Below, piece after piece: positions 1-7,597 of a stretch of 35,813 nucleotides of DNA; positions within the stretch are counted from its first letter, which is position 1, and every line of letters starts with the position of its first letter. The translations under genes and the position numbers were made by a program. Source of the stretch: Lachnospiraceae bacterium (GTDB lineage Bacteria; Bacillota; Clostridia; Lachnospirales; Lachnospiraceae); contig JAFRIW010000025.1 of the NCBI GenBank assembly GCA_017432565.1, positions 1 to 35,813 on the forward strand, written 5' to 3'. The notes beneath the pieces were generated by a model, which worked only from the letters and a program-made list of their open reading frames with translations, did not search any database and was not told where the DNA came from.

Positions 1-174
1 ATAGATTCACTAGGGCAGGAACTGCCCGAAGTCAACGCCTGTGGAGCCGATGGTCACTGCCTGGCAAAGACACGTCTTGGCTGGCAAACTATAGCGATGA
101 AGCAGGAATCCCCCGCCTCTGCAGGCGGTGGGAGGTTCAAATCGTCACGATTTTCCGGAAGGCAGGGACAATGA
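1..174 (+). CDS. tnpB: IS200/IS605-family TnpB (RNA-guided nuclease), C-terminal end only
   Basis: The frame is open from base 1 to a TGA at 172-174, giving 57 residues with no start inside the window. The segment LPEVNACGADG followed further on by MKQESP and a Gly-rich GGGRF tail resembles the variable C-terminal tail that follows the RuvC domain in Firmicutes IS605 OrfB/TnpB proteins. The coding end overlaps a GC-rich hairpin at 108-128, as expected where the omega RNA overlaps the tnpB 3' end. The catalytic part lies outside the window, so activity cannot be judged. The call rests on tail similarity only and could be wrong. Confidence 0.6.
   Translation: MDSLGQELPEVNACGADGHCLAKTRLGWQTIAMKQESPASAGGGRFKSSRFSGRQGQ
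108..128 (+). repeat. GC hairpin at tnpB 3' end, copy 1
   Basis: The core CCCCCGCCTCTGCAGGCGG forms a stem CCGCCT/AGGCGG. It lies inside the tnpB reading frame near its end, where IS200/IS605 elements carry right-end and omega-RNA structure. A copy differing at one base in 21 lies at 28208-28228 in a leader far from any transposase gene. Confidence 0.6.
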
Positions 175-274
175 AAAGGGATCGCAAATGTCTAAGCCAG
201 CCCAGTCTCACGCAGTCAGGGACGGCGCAAAAGCAGGCATTGAATTTCCGGAAAAGACCGGATAATACCTGCAC

Positions 275-308
275 AAAAAACCGCCCCGGCCTCAAGTGGC
301 CGGAGCGG
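275..308 (-). terminator. Rho-independent terminator of the chagasin-like gene
   Basis: On the minus strand an 11-bp stem (arms 281-291 and 298-308, one mismatch, six-base loop) is followed by six T residues (275-280). It lies about 55 bases after the stop of the lipoprotein gene at 363. The stretch 175-274 between it and tnpB shows no gene that I can support. Confidence 0.85.
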
Positions 309-362
309 TCCGCAAGACTATAATCGTTTGCAAGCCTATGCTCATCAGCAGGACTATGCTCA

Positions 363-800
363 TTAATCAGAGATCTGGAACATGGGTATATCAGGAATGG
401 TATCGATATCACCGTTGAATTCACCTGTCATGCCCTGCTGCTCTACTTTCAGATTTCTCTTGACCTTCAGCATGTAGGTGACCGAATCGCCCTTATTTCC
501 GCCTTCCCAGTGCTGTCCGTACGTGAAAGTGACCTGCGTCTCGCCCGGGGTGGTCGGGACCAGCGTAAAAACGTCAACCCCGCCAACGCCGACCAGGTTT
601 TCGTCGCCGGTGTCATTGGGTGTGTACTCCGAAGAAACATCAAAAAGCGGCACGGTCTGGGTGCACTCCCAGGTGTAGCCTGTCGTCGGGTTGGACGGCA
701 GCGTCACGGTCACCGTCTGAGGCTTCTTCGCTCCGCAGCCGGCCAGTGCCAGCACCGCAGTGCAGATCAATGTCGCGACAATCAACTTGGTTCTTCTCAT
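363..800 (-). CDS. Chagasin-like (I42 family) cysteine-protease inhibitor lipoprotein
   Basis: The 145-residue product begins with a lipoprotein signal peptide ending in LALAGC, so Cys22 would be lipidated and the protein anchored outside the membrane. The mature part is a small beta-rich domain with the loop NPTTGYTWE (about residues 37-45), the signature that inserts into papain-type proteases in the chagasin/I42 family. A second loop region (GVGGVDVF) and a Trp-containing segment (GQHWEGG) match the other two contact loops. The start has AAGGAG four bases upstream. It follows the GH2 gene by 55 bases on the same strand and may be co-transcribed, although TATATA-like bases in the gap could be a separate -10. 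Target protease unknown. Confidence 0.85.
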   Translation of the reverse strand: MRRTKLIVATLICTAVLALAGCGAKKPQTVTVTLPSNPTTGYTWECTQTVPLFDVSSEYTPNDTGDENLVGVGGVDVFTLVPTTPGETQVTFTYGQHWEGGNKGDSVTYMLKVKRNLKVEQQGMTGEFNGDIDTIPDIPMFQISD

Positions 801-855
801 TTTTTCTCCTTCATGTCCTTAATACTTATATAGGATGCTTCATCTCGCCTGCGTC

Positions 856-3687
856 TCAGTGCGCGGTCTCATACAGACTCCGGACGCGCAGCAGCAGTTC
901 CTGCTCACTCACGGTTCCGGCGTTTCCTGCCGCACCGGCATCGGCGCTTTCCGCCCCGCCGGCGTCCACGCACTTCGTGAAGTCCCGTCCGGGCAAAATC
1001 CGGAATGTCCTGCTGCCCGCCTCCAGATCGACGAAGTTGTCATCCAGCCGCAGTATATCGCTGCCGAGCGACTCGACACAGACTGATTTTGCAAACCTGT
1101 GCGCGGTGACGGTCACTTCATCGCCGGCCAGGGAAACCTCCAGTTCCGGATCCTCGAAGTGATAATGCTTCGGGGCGCAGAACAGCGCCGTGCCGGAATT
1201 CGTGAAGCCGTCCGCCGTTTCCATTTCATAATATAAATGAACCTGCGTCGGATCCTCGCCGTTAAAGTCCAGGTGCGGGAGCCACGTCCCGCCGAAGGGC
1301 GGCGCCTCAAAATCAAACGCACCGCTGCGCACAATCGACGAATCCGGGCGGCGCAGAGACCATTTGACCGTTCCGGTCACCGTCCGGTCTGTCTCATTGG
1401 CCACGTGCAGATCGGCGCTGATATCCAGCGGAACCGGCAGGGAATTCGGGAAAGGCTTCTGGTCGACCTCTCCGTGTTCCTCGCAGGAAATGTGTACCGG
1501 CTCAAACATCCGCTTCTCCGCATAGTGGAGCGCTTTCCAGTTGCCATAATAATCCACACTGGCCCACGACGCAACCGGCCAGATGTCGTTGAGCTGCCAG
1601 ACGACCGTCCCCATGCAGGTGCCGCGGAAGCGCCGGAAATGCTCCGTCCCGTAGCGGATCGCCTCAGCCTGCAGCAGCTGTGAGCAGTAGAGGAGCTCGT
1701 CAAAGTTCTTCGGGTACAGATAAGTCTGGGCCAGGTACTGCAGAATTTTGCCGTTCGCCGCGCTGTTGCGCTGATGCATTTCCATCACCCGCGAGAACAC
1801 GTTCCGGTCCTCCGGCTCCGTAAAGCGCCCGACAGTCTGCAGCGCCGGGAAGGACTGGAAGCCGAACTCCGACAGGAAGCGGTAGTGATGGCTGCGGTAA
1901 GCCGTGAACGGCTCCTGTCCGTGCCAGACGCCCCAGTAGTGCATGTCGCCCCGGTTTTCCGCATTCGTGTTTTCAAAATTTCCGCCGCTCGACTGTGAGG
2001 ACGGCCAGTAGAAGGCCTCCGGGTACTCCTCCTTCACAAGCTTCGGAATAATATATTCATACATGCGCACATAGTCGTAGAACTGCTTCTGCGTCCTGTG
2101 CCAGGCCCGGGTCTCAAACTGACCCTCGTTCTCGTTGTTGCCGCACCAGATCCCGATGCACGCGTGATGGCGCAGACGCCGCAGCTGCTGACGGATCTCA
2201 TTGCAGATATTTGCCTCAAAAGCCTCCGTCAGTTCGTAGGCGGCGCAGGCGAACATGAAGTCCTGCCAGATGATCAGGCCCTTCTCGTCGCACAGATCAT
2301 AGAAAAAGTCGTCCGGGAAATAGCCGCCGCCCCAGATCCGGATGCAGTTATAATGTGCCTCCCTCGCGCTCTCCAGCAACAGATCCGTCCGCGCGCGGTT
2401 CTGCCTTGTCAGCAGATTGTCCTCCGGGATATAATCCGCGCCCATCGCAAAAATCTGAAGTCCGTTCACTTCAATGGCAAAATTCTGACCAACCAGAGCC
2501 TGTGCCTCCCGCTGGGAAGCGACGACCTGGGTCCCGCCCCAGTTGTTCACGGTGACAGCGCCGTCCGCAAGATCCGGCTGCTGATTCTTCAGGTGTGGAT
2601 CCCACGTTTCATCCGGAAGCAGATCCGTGTTGACTGTCAGCGTGCGCAGCCCGATCCGCCGCGTGGTCGTGTCGAGAATTTCACCGTCTCCGGCCTCCCG
2701 GACGAGCACAGCCCGCACCTCGTACAGCGGCTGCCCGCCATAGCCGTTCGGCCACCACAGCTGCGGGTCATCAATTGTCAGTTCTGCTGATGTTTTCAGG
2801 CTTTTCTTCTTCTTTTGACTCAATAAGTCAACATCTGTATCGGCGTCCCGGACATCGAAAACCGGTGTCTGAGCAGACCAGGTCCTGCTTCCGTCCGGGC
2901 TGATCACCAGGAACCGGACAGCATATCGGACCGGGCCGGATTTTGCCTCGTCGGCGCCGGCACCGGCGGCATCCCAGCCTGCCGCGTCTTCTTCAAATTC
3001 AACCGTGCAAGCCGCGGTGATCTCCACAGCATCCACTGCGTTTCCGTGGACGCCCCGCGCGCTCACATGGTGCTCCTGTGCGTAATACACACTCTCGATC
3101 CGCGCCTCCTCGGTGCAGACAATCGACACCGGGCGGAAGAGTCCGGCGTCAGGAAGACGCGGGCCCCAGTCCCAGCCGAACATGCAGGCCGCCTTCCGGA
3201 TATGCGGAAAGCCCGGCATGGCGTCACTGGAGCCGCCGATGGGATCCGCCTCATAGGCTTCCTGAATAAACTGTGTGGGGGAATGAAGAACAATTCGCAG
3301 TACATGCCCCTCTGCAGACTCTTTCACCAGCGCCGTAATGTCGAACTCCCAGGCGCGGTTCATGTTGTCCACACTTCCCAGCAGCTCTCCGTCCAGGAAA
3401 ACATCGGCCAGGGTATCAATTCCGTCAAAATGCAGATAGATCCGGCTCTTCTCCCGCTCCTCGTCTGTCAGCGTCAGAGTCGTCTCATAAACAAAATCAT
3501 TCTCCATGAGCTTTGTCGCTTCGAGCTCATTGTCGCGGTAAAACGGATCCGGCATCAGCCCCCGGTCCAGCAGTGTCGAATAAACGCTCGAGGGCACGCA
3601 GGTGCTGACCGGCTCTTCCGGAATGCCATACACATTTTCACCGAGGACGGTCAGTGTCCAGTTTTCTGTCAGCTTGCGTCTGATCAT
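856..3687 (-). CDS. GH2 beta-mannosidase
   Basis: 943 residues, the usual length for this family. It would release terminal beta-linked mannose from manno-oligosaccharides or N-glycan cores. Features in order: an N-terminal jelly-roll domain with FGWDWGPRLPDAG (typical of beta-mannosidases rather than beta-galactosidases), an immunoglobulin-like domain, then a TIM barrel with the acid/base Glu519 in WCGNNENEG and the nucleophile Glu607 in SEFGFQS. There is no signal peptide, so the enzyme is probably cytoplasmic and acts on imported oligosaccharides. The start lies one base after the esterase stop, with an AAAGGAA ribosome binding site inside the esterase end, so the two genes are translationally close and form an operon. 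Family assignment is secure; exact substrate is inferred. Confidence 0.92.
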   Translation of the reverse strand: MIRRKLTENWTLTVLGENVYGIPEEPVSTCVPSSVYSTLLDRGLMPDPFYRDNELEATKLMENDFVYETTLTLTDEEREKSRIYLHFDGIDTLADVFLDGELLGSVDNMNRAWEFDITALVKESAEGHVLRIVLHSPTQFIQEAYEADPIGGSSDAMPGFPHIRKAACMFGWDWGPRLPDAGLFRPVSIVCTEEARIESVYYAQEHHVSARGVHGNAVDAVEITAACTVEFEEDAAGWDAAGAGADEAKSGPVRYAVRFLVISPDGSRTWSAQTPVFDVRDADTDVDLLSQKKKKSLKTSAELTIDDPQLWWPNGYGGQPLYEVRAVLVREAGDGEILDTTTRRIGLRTLTVNTDLLPDETWDPHLKNQQPDLADGAVTVNNWGGTQVVASQREAQALVGQNFAIEVNGLQIFAMGADYIPEDNLLTRQNRARTDLLLESAREAHYNCIRIWGGGYFPDDFFYDLCDEKGLIIWQDFMFACAAYELTEAFEANICNEIRQQLRRLRHHACIGIWCGNNENEGQFETRAWHRTQKQFYDYVRMYEYIIPKLVKEEYPEAFYWPSSQSSGGNFENTNAENRGDMHYWGVWHGQEPFTAYRSHHYRFLSEFGFQSFPALQTVGRFTEPEDRNVFSRVMEMHQRNSAANGKILQYLAQTYLYPKNFDELLYCSQLLQAEAIRYGTEHFRRFRGTCMGTVVWQLNDIWPVASWASVDYYGNWKALHYAEKRMFEPVHISCEEHGEVDQKPFPNSLPVPLDISADLHVANETDRTVTGTVKWSLRRPDSSIVRSGAFDFEAPPFGGTWLPHLDFNGEDPTQVHLYYEMETADGFTNSGTALFCAPKHYHFEDPELEVSLAGDEVTVTAHRFAKSVCVESLGSDILRLDDNFVDLEAGSRTFRILPGRDFTKCVDAGGAESADAGAAGNAGTVSEQELLLRVRSLYETAH

Positions 3688-3688
3688 C

Positions 3689-4540
3689 TCAAATTCCTTT
3701 CACAAACAGATACGGCATAAGATGGTAAACATACTGATATACTTCTTCGTACCGGTGATAAGCGTTTTCCTTAACCGCATAATGAAGATTGCCCTGCGTG
3801 GGGTCTTCGCTGTATGTGAAAACATCTGTCCGCTTTTTCATCTCTTCGATCTGCGGTGTCAGATTCGGGCAGGCTATATCCTTGTCGCCCGTCGCGGCCA
3901 GGATCCGGAAGTCCTGCGGCCCGAGACCCTGTTCCGAAACTCTGCTGCACAGAAAATCGACGGTCTTTACCGTCTCTTTTCCGCCGCCAAGGCCGCCGAA
4001 CTGCCAGCAGTCTCCGGACAGCGGCATAAAGTATTCAAACTGATCCAGATTGTTCAGGAATGCAAACCAGGTCGTCACGCCGCCCATGGAGAAGCCGCCG
4101 ATTGCCCGGCCGCTCCGCTCCGCAATCGTCGAAAAAGCACTGTCCACGGCCGGAATCAGATTTTGCCTCAGCTCCTGCATGAACCCCAGGACGTGAGCGC
4201 GCTCCGCCTGCTCATCCACCCGGCCGGTCCGTACAGGCTCGCGGTTGTAAAAGGTCGGAAATACAATCAGGAACGGCTCGCAGCGCCCCGCCGCGAAAGA
4301 GACGTCCAGCGCGTTTTTGATCTTTGAGTCGTCCAGCCACGCGTCCGGGTTTCCCCCGCCCCCGTGAATCAGGTACAGGACTGGATATTTCTTCTCCTCA
4401 TCATAGCCGTAAGGCAGATAAACGTTGGCATATTTGCAGATTTCCGCATTCGAAGCCTCTGCATTTTCCTCCCGGATTGTATAAGTCAGGCGGCGGATCT
4501 GCCCGCGCTGCCAGAGATCGCGATATTGATGTTCTTCCAT
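3689..4540 (-). CDS. CE1-like esterase (feruloyl/acetyl-xylan esterase type), alpha/beta hydrolase
   Basis: 283 residues from an ATG preceded by AAGGAG seven bases upstream. An upstream extension in frame exists, but it runs into the divergent fucosidase gene and is not credible. The oxyanion segment is YLIHGGGGNPDAW, the nucleophile elbow is GGFSMGG with Ser151, and a late His is found in ENAYHRYEEV. This is the esterase D/CE1 arrangement that removes feruloyl, acetyl or similar groups from plant polysaccharides. There is no signal peptide. It is the first gene of an operon with the GH2 enzyme, suggesting deacylation of imported, decorated manno-oligosaccharides before hydrolysis. The acyl group cannot be read from the sequence. 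Confidence 0.8.
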   Translation of the reverse strand: MEEHQYRDLWQRGQIRRLTYTIREENAEASNAEICKYANVYLPYGYDEEKKYPVLYLIHGGGGNPDAWLDDSKIKNALDVSFAAGRCEPFLIVFPTFYNREPVRTGRVDEQAERAHVLGFMQELRQNLIPAVDSAFSTIAERSGRAIGGFSMGGVTTWFAFLNNLDQFEYFMPLSGDCWQFGGLGGGKETVKTVDFLCSRVSEQGLGPQDFRILAATGDKDIACPNLTPQIEEMKKRTDVFTYSEDPTQGNLHYAVKENAYHRYEEVYQYVYHLMPYLFVKGI

Positions 4541-4588
4541 GCTTTTTCTCCTTTTCTGTATCACGCCGTGCAGTTCATATTCATTTTG

Positions 4589-4594
4589 ATTATA
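4589..4594 (-). promoter_or_regulatory. Possible -10 box of the esterase/GH2 operon
   Basis: TATAAT on the minus strand 48 bases upstream of the esterase start, in the 127-base divergent region 4541-4667. No convincing -35 was found at 16-18 bases, so an activator may be needed. No equally clear promoter was seen for the divergent fucosidase gene. Confidence 0.4.
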
Positions 4595-4667
4595 CTTATA
4601 TGGTGAGTAAGAATCCATTTGAACTTTGCTCTGAACTGCGAACAGAACTGAACGGTGATACGTGCTT

Positions 4668-7007
4668 ATGAACACAGAAATTCTCTCTTTTGACCGGCCG
4701 GCGGGCTGGAAAGTTTTTTTAGAATCTCTTCCGATCGGAAACGGGCGCCTGGGCGCCGTGACGTACGGAGATCCGTCCGGAGAGCGGATCCAGCTGAACG
4801 AGGAAAGTCTGTGGTACGGCGGGCCCATGGACCGGGCAAATCCGGGCGCACTGCATGCGCTGCCGGGGATCCGCGCATTGATCCGCGAAGGCCGGATCCC
4901 GGAGGCGGAGCGGCTCATGCGTTATCACCTGGCCGGCATTCCGCAGAGCATGCGGCCTTATCAGCCGCTCTGCGAACTGTTCCTTCAGTTTCAGGCCGGT
5001 AACGGAAAAGGTTACACGGACTACCGCCGGGAGCTGCTTCTGGACAGCGCGCTGGTCCGCACGACATACTGCGTTTCAGGCAGTAATGCCGGCTCCGAGT
5101 CCGGCCCAATCTCTGATTCAGGCACAATCCGCTGCGAGTGGGAATATTTTGCCTCGGCGCCGGACGACTGCATTGTGTTTCATTACAAAGCCGGCGAGAC
5201 CGGACAGGGCGCGCTTTCCTTTGATGCGCTGCTGACCCGCGAGCGGTTTTACACCGGCGTGAAAAAAGTCTCTGACGATACGATCATGCTTTACGGCCGC
5301 AGCGGGGAGGACGGTGTTTACTACGCGGCTCTCCTGCGGGCGCAGGCGGTCGGCGAAAGAGCCTCCGTGCAGGTCCTCGGCGAAAATCTGGTGATTGAAA
5401 ATGCGGACGAGGCAGTCCTGTATCTGACCGCGGGAACCACCTATCGTTATGTGAAAGACGAACTTCTCACGGAGCCGGCTCTGTCGGCGGTGCCGCGGCA
5501 TCTGGAGCAGGAAACTGCTGCCCGGGAAGCACAGACACTGGAGCAGGAACTGACCGCGCAGCTGGATCGCGCGCAGCAGCTCGGGTACACCGCGCTGAAG
5601 GAGCGGCACATCGCGGATTATCAGTCGCTTTACAATCGATGCTCCTTAAAGCTCGCACCGGCACAGTCCCAGATCGAACTCTACTGGAACTTCGCGCGGT
5701 ATCTTCTGATCTCCTGCAGCAGAAAGGGCGGACTGCCGGCCACGCTGCAGGGCATCTGGAACAACGAATTCCTGCCGCCGTGGGACTCCAAATATACGAT
5801 CAATATCAACACACAGATGAACTACTGGCCTGCGGAGATGCTGGGTCTGGGTGACTGTCATCTGCCGCTCTTTACGCTGCTGCGGATGATCACCGTAAGC
5901 GGTCAGCACACCGCACGCAAAATGTACGGCTGCCGCGGCGCCGTCGTCCATCACAACACAGACCTCTGGGCTGACACCGCCCCGCAGGATCTGTGGATTC
6001 CCGGGACCTGGTGGGTCATGGCCGGCGCCTGGCTGTGCACGCACATCTGGCAGCACTATGAATACACCGAGGATCCTGCATGGCTGAAGAATATGTACGA
6101 TGTGCTGGAGCAGCACGCACTCTTTTATACGGATTTTGCCCTCACAGAGGAAGGCAGTGTACAGATCTGCCCCTCCGTCTCACCTGAGAACACCTACATT
6201 CTGGAAGACGGCACACAGGGAAGAGTCTGTGCCAACTCGACCATTGATGTGAGCATCCTGCGGGAATTTCTGGAGGACTATCTGGCGGCATCGGAAGTAC
6301 TCGGCACAGGTGATCCGGAAATTAAGTGTAAGGCGCAGAAAATCCTCGATCTTCTCCCGCCGCTGCGCATCGGAAAACACGGTCAGATCATGGAGTGGGA
6401 ACAGGACTACGACGAGGCAGAGCCCGGTCACCGGCATATCTCCCAGCTTTACGGCCTCTTCCCCGGAAGAGAAATCTCGCCCCGGAGAACGCCGGAGCTG
6501 GCAAAGGCGGCGCTTGCCACCATCCGCCGGCGGCTTACATACGGCGGCGGACACACCGGCTGGAGCTGCGCGTGGCTGATCGGCCTCTATGCGAAGCTCG
6601 GCGAGGCGCAGCTCGCGGAGGAAATGCTGCACAAGCTGCTGCGTGAGTCGACCGCACCGAACCTGATGGACACACACCCTCTCGGCAATGGCGCAGTCTT
6701 TCAGATCGACGGCAACCTCGGCGCCTGCGCAGCTATTACACTCATGCTGGTGCAGGAAGAAGCAGATAAGGTAATCCTGCTGCCCGCCTGCCCCGACGAC
6801 TGGACCGAAGGCGAGCTGACCGGCGTCCGTCTGAAGGGAAATGCATCTCTGAGCTTCAGCTGGCAGGATGGGCGCGTCACACAGATGACCGTCACGCGGA
6901 TGGGCGGCACATCCGCCGATGCTTATCACAGGGATTTTATTGTGAACGGGAACGTCGTGAAGGTGGAACCAGATGGTGACAGCAATCCTGCAGTCTATCG
7001 TTTTTGA
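4668..7007 (+). CDS. GH95 alpha-L-fucosidase (or alpha-L-galactosidase)
   Basis: 779 residues, full length for GH95, an inverting family that removes alpha-1,2-linked fucose or related L-galactose. The N-terminal beta domain opens with LPIGNGRLGA, a family signature. The (alpha/alpha)6 barrel contains NINTQMNYWPAE, with Asn379 and Asn381 matching the Asn pair that helps activate water, and IMEWEQDYDE, with Glu576 matching the general acid. GHRHISQLYGLFPG and DGNLGACAA follow as expected. No signal peptide is present, so it is probably cytoplasmic. The ATG at 4668 is preferred over an in-frame GTG at 4662; neither has a strong ribosome binding site. It is divergent from the mannosidase/esterase operon, forming a glycan-utilisation locus. 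Confidence 0.92.
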   Translation: MNTEILSFDRPAGWKVFLESLPIGNGRLGAVTYGDPSGERIQLNEESLWYGGPMDRANPGALHALPGIRALIREGRIPEAERLMRYHLAGIPQSMRPYQPLCELFLQFQAGNGKGYTDYRRELLLDSALVRTTYCVSGSNAGSESGPISDSGTIRCEWEYFASAPDDCIVFHYKAGETGQGALSFDALLTRERFYTGVKKVSDDTIMLYGRSGEDGVYYAALLRAQAVGERASVQVLGENLVIENADEAVLYLTAGTTYRYVKDELLTEPALSAVPRHLEQETAAREAQTLEQELTAQLDRAQQLGYTALKERHIADYQSLYNRCSLKLAPAQSQIELYWNFARYLLISCSRKGGLPATLQGIWNNEFLPPWDSKYTININTQMNYWPAEMLGLGDCHLPLFTLLRMITVSGQHTARKMYGCRGAVVHHNTDLWADTAPQDLWIPGTWWVMAGAWLCTHIWQHYEYTEDPAWLKNMYDVLEQHALFYTDFALTEEGSVQICPSVSPENTYILEDGTQGRVCANSTIDVSILREFLEDYLAASEVLGTGDPEIKCKAQKILDLLPPLRIGKHGQIMEWEQDYDEAEPGHRHISQLYGLFPGREISPRRTPELAKAALATIRRRLTYGGGHTGWSCAWLIGLYAKLGEAQLAEEMLHKLLRESTAPNLMDTHPLGNGAVFQIDGNLGACAAITLMLVQEEADKVILLPACPDDWTEGELTGVRLKGNASLSFSWQDGRVTQMTVTRMGGTSADAYHRDFIVNGNVVKVEPDGDSNPAVYRF

Positions 7008-7048
7008 GGGCCGCTTCTGAGAGCCGGCGAGTGCTGCACAATGAAAGC

Positions 7049-7099
7049 CTGCGGCTCCCGGGTGACTGTCTGCGGCTCCCGCGTGACTGCCCGCGACTC
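7049..7099. repeat. Imperfect 21-bp tandem repeat
   Basis: Two units (7049-7069 and 7070-7090) share CTGCGGCTCCC-G-GTGACTG with two changes, followed by a partial third unit from 7091. They lie just after the GH95 stop and belong to no gene I can support. Confidence 0.7.
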
Positions 7100-7236
7100 T
7101 GAATGGCATTGACATGCAGGATTTCTTTTATGTTTCACTGCCTGAAAAAGCAAGACATTTTTATTTTGTATTGACAGCCTTATATGGCAGCCATTTTCAC
7201 TGCCTCTTATTTCCTCAGAAAAATCTGATTTGCTGA

Positions 7237-7282
7237 GAATTGTATTCAAATCTCAGGAGAGTAGTGAAATTCAATACAATTC
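7237..7282. repeat. Inverted repeat GAATTGTATT / AATACAATTC with a third copy nearby
   Basis: GAATTGTATT at 7237-7246 is a perfect inverse of AATACAATTC at 7273-7282. AATACAATTCAG occurs again at 7417-7428 in direct orientation. They lie on both sides of the candidate promoter of the MATE gene and could be an operator set or an RNA hairpin. The rest of 7100-7597 holds several TTTCACTGCC-like words but no supported gene. Confidence 0.55.
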
Positions 7283-7319
7283 AGCATACCCAGGCTTGCT
7301 ATGCTTTTTGCAGCAGGTA

Positions 7320-7347
7320 TTGACAATACTGAGTGCAATGATATTTA
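7320..7347 (+). promoter_or_regulatory. Candidate SigA promoter for the MATE gene
   Basis: TTGACA (7320-7325), 16-base spacer, TATTTA (7342-7347). It would give an untranslated leader of about 245 bases. Another TTGACA near 7171 lacks a good -10. Confidence 0.5.
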
Positions 7348-7514
7348 CTGCCTGCAGTGGCATTAAAAACTTGAAGTTGTATTTTTTTCACCGCCAAACC
7401 GTTATAAAATGACTGTAATACAATTCAGACTTGGCATTGAAATTCCCGGTATTCGTCGAGTTTCACTGCCAATCCACTGAATTTGCGGTAAAACAGAAAG
7501 AAAAGCACACGAAG

Positions 7515-7582
7515 AAGCAAGCTGAAAACACACGAAAAAGCACCGACACATAAAAAGCAAGCTGAAAGACACACAGAAAAGA
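7515..7582 (+). repeat. Purine-rich direct repeat (40-base period) in the MATE leader
   Basis: AAGCAAGCTGAAA followed by ACACACGAAAAAG-type sequence occurs at 7515-7540 and again from 7555, ending about 15 bases before the start codon. It sits next to the AGGAAG ribosome binding site and may be a recent small duplication in the leader. Confidence 0.55.
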
Positions 7583-7597
7583 CAGGAAGTAAGAACC

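Noticed and set aside
188..265. Small plus-strand ORF starting ATGTCTAAG, resembling the transaldolase start region
   Set aside because: Only the first nine bases and a loose GA-rich leader match; the rest diverges at once, so the likeness is probably chance.
137..424. 95-codon minus-strand frame at the left end
   Set aside because: Runs through the terminator and the end of tnpB; no motif or ribosome binding site.
7049..7099. CRISPR-like repeat
   Set aside because: The 21-bp units are directly adjacent with no spacers and only two complete copies.
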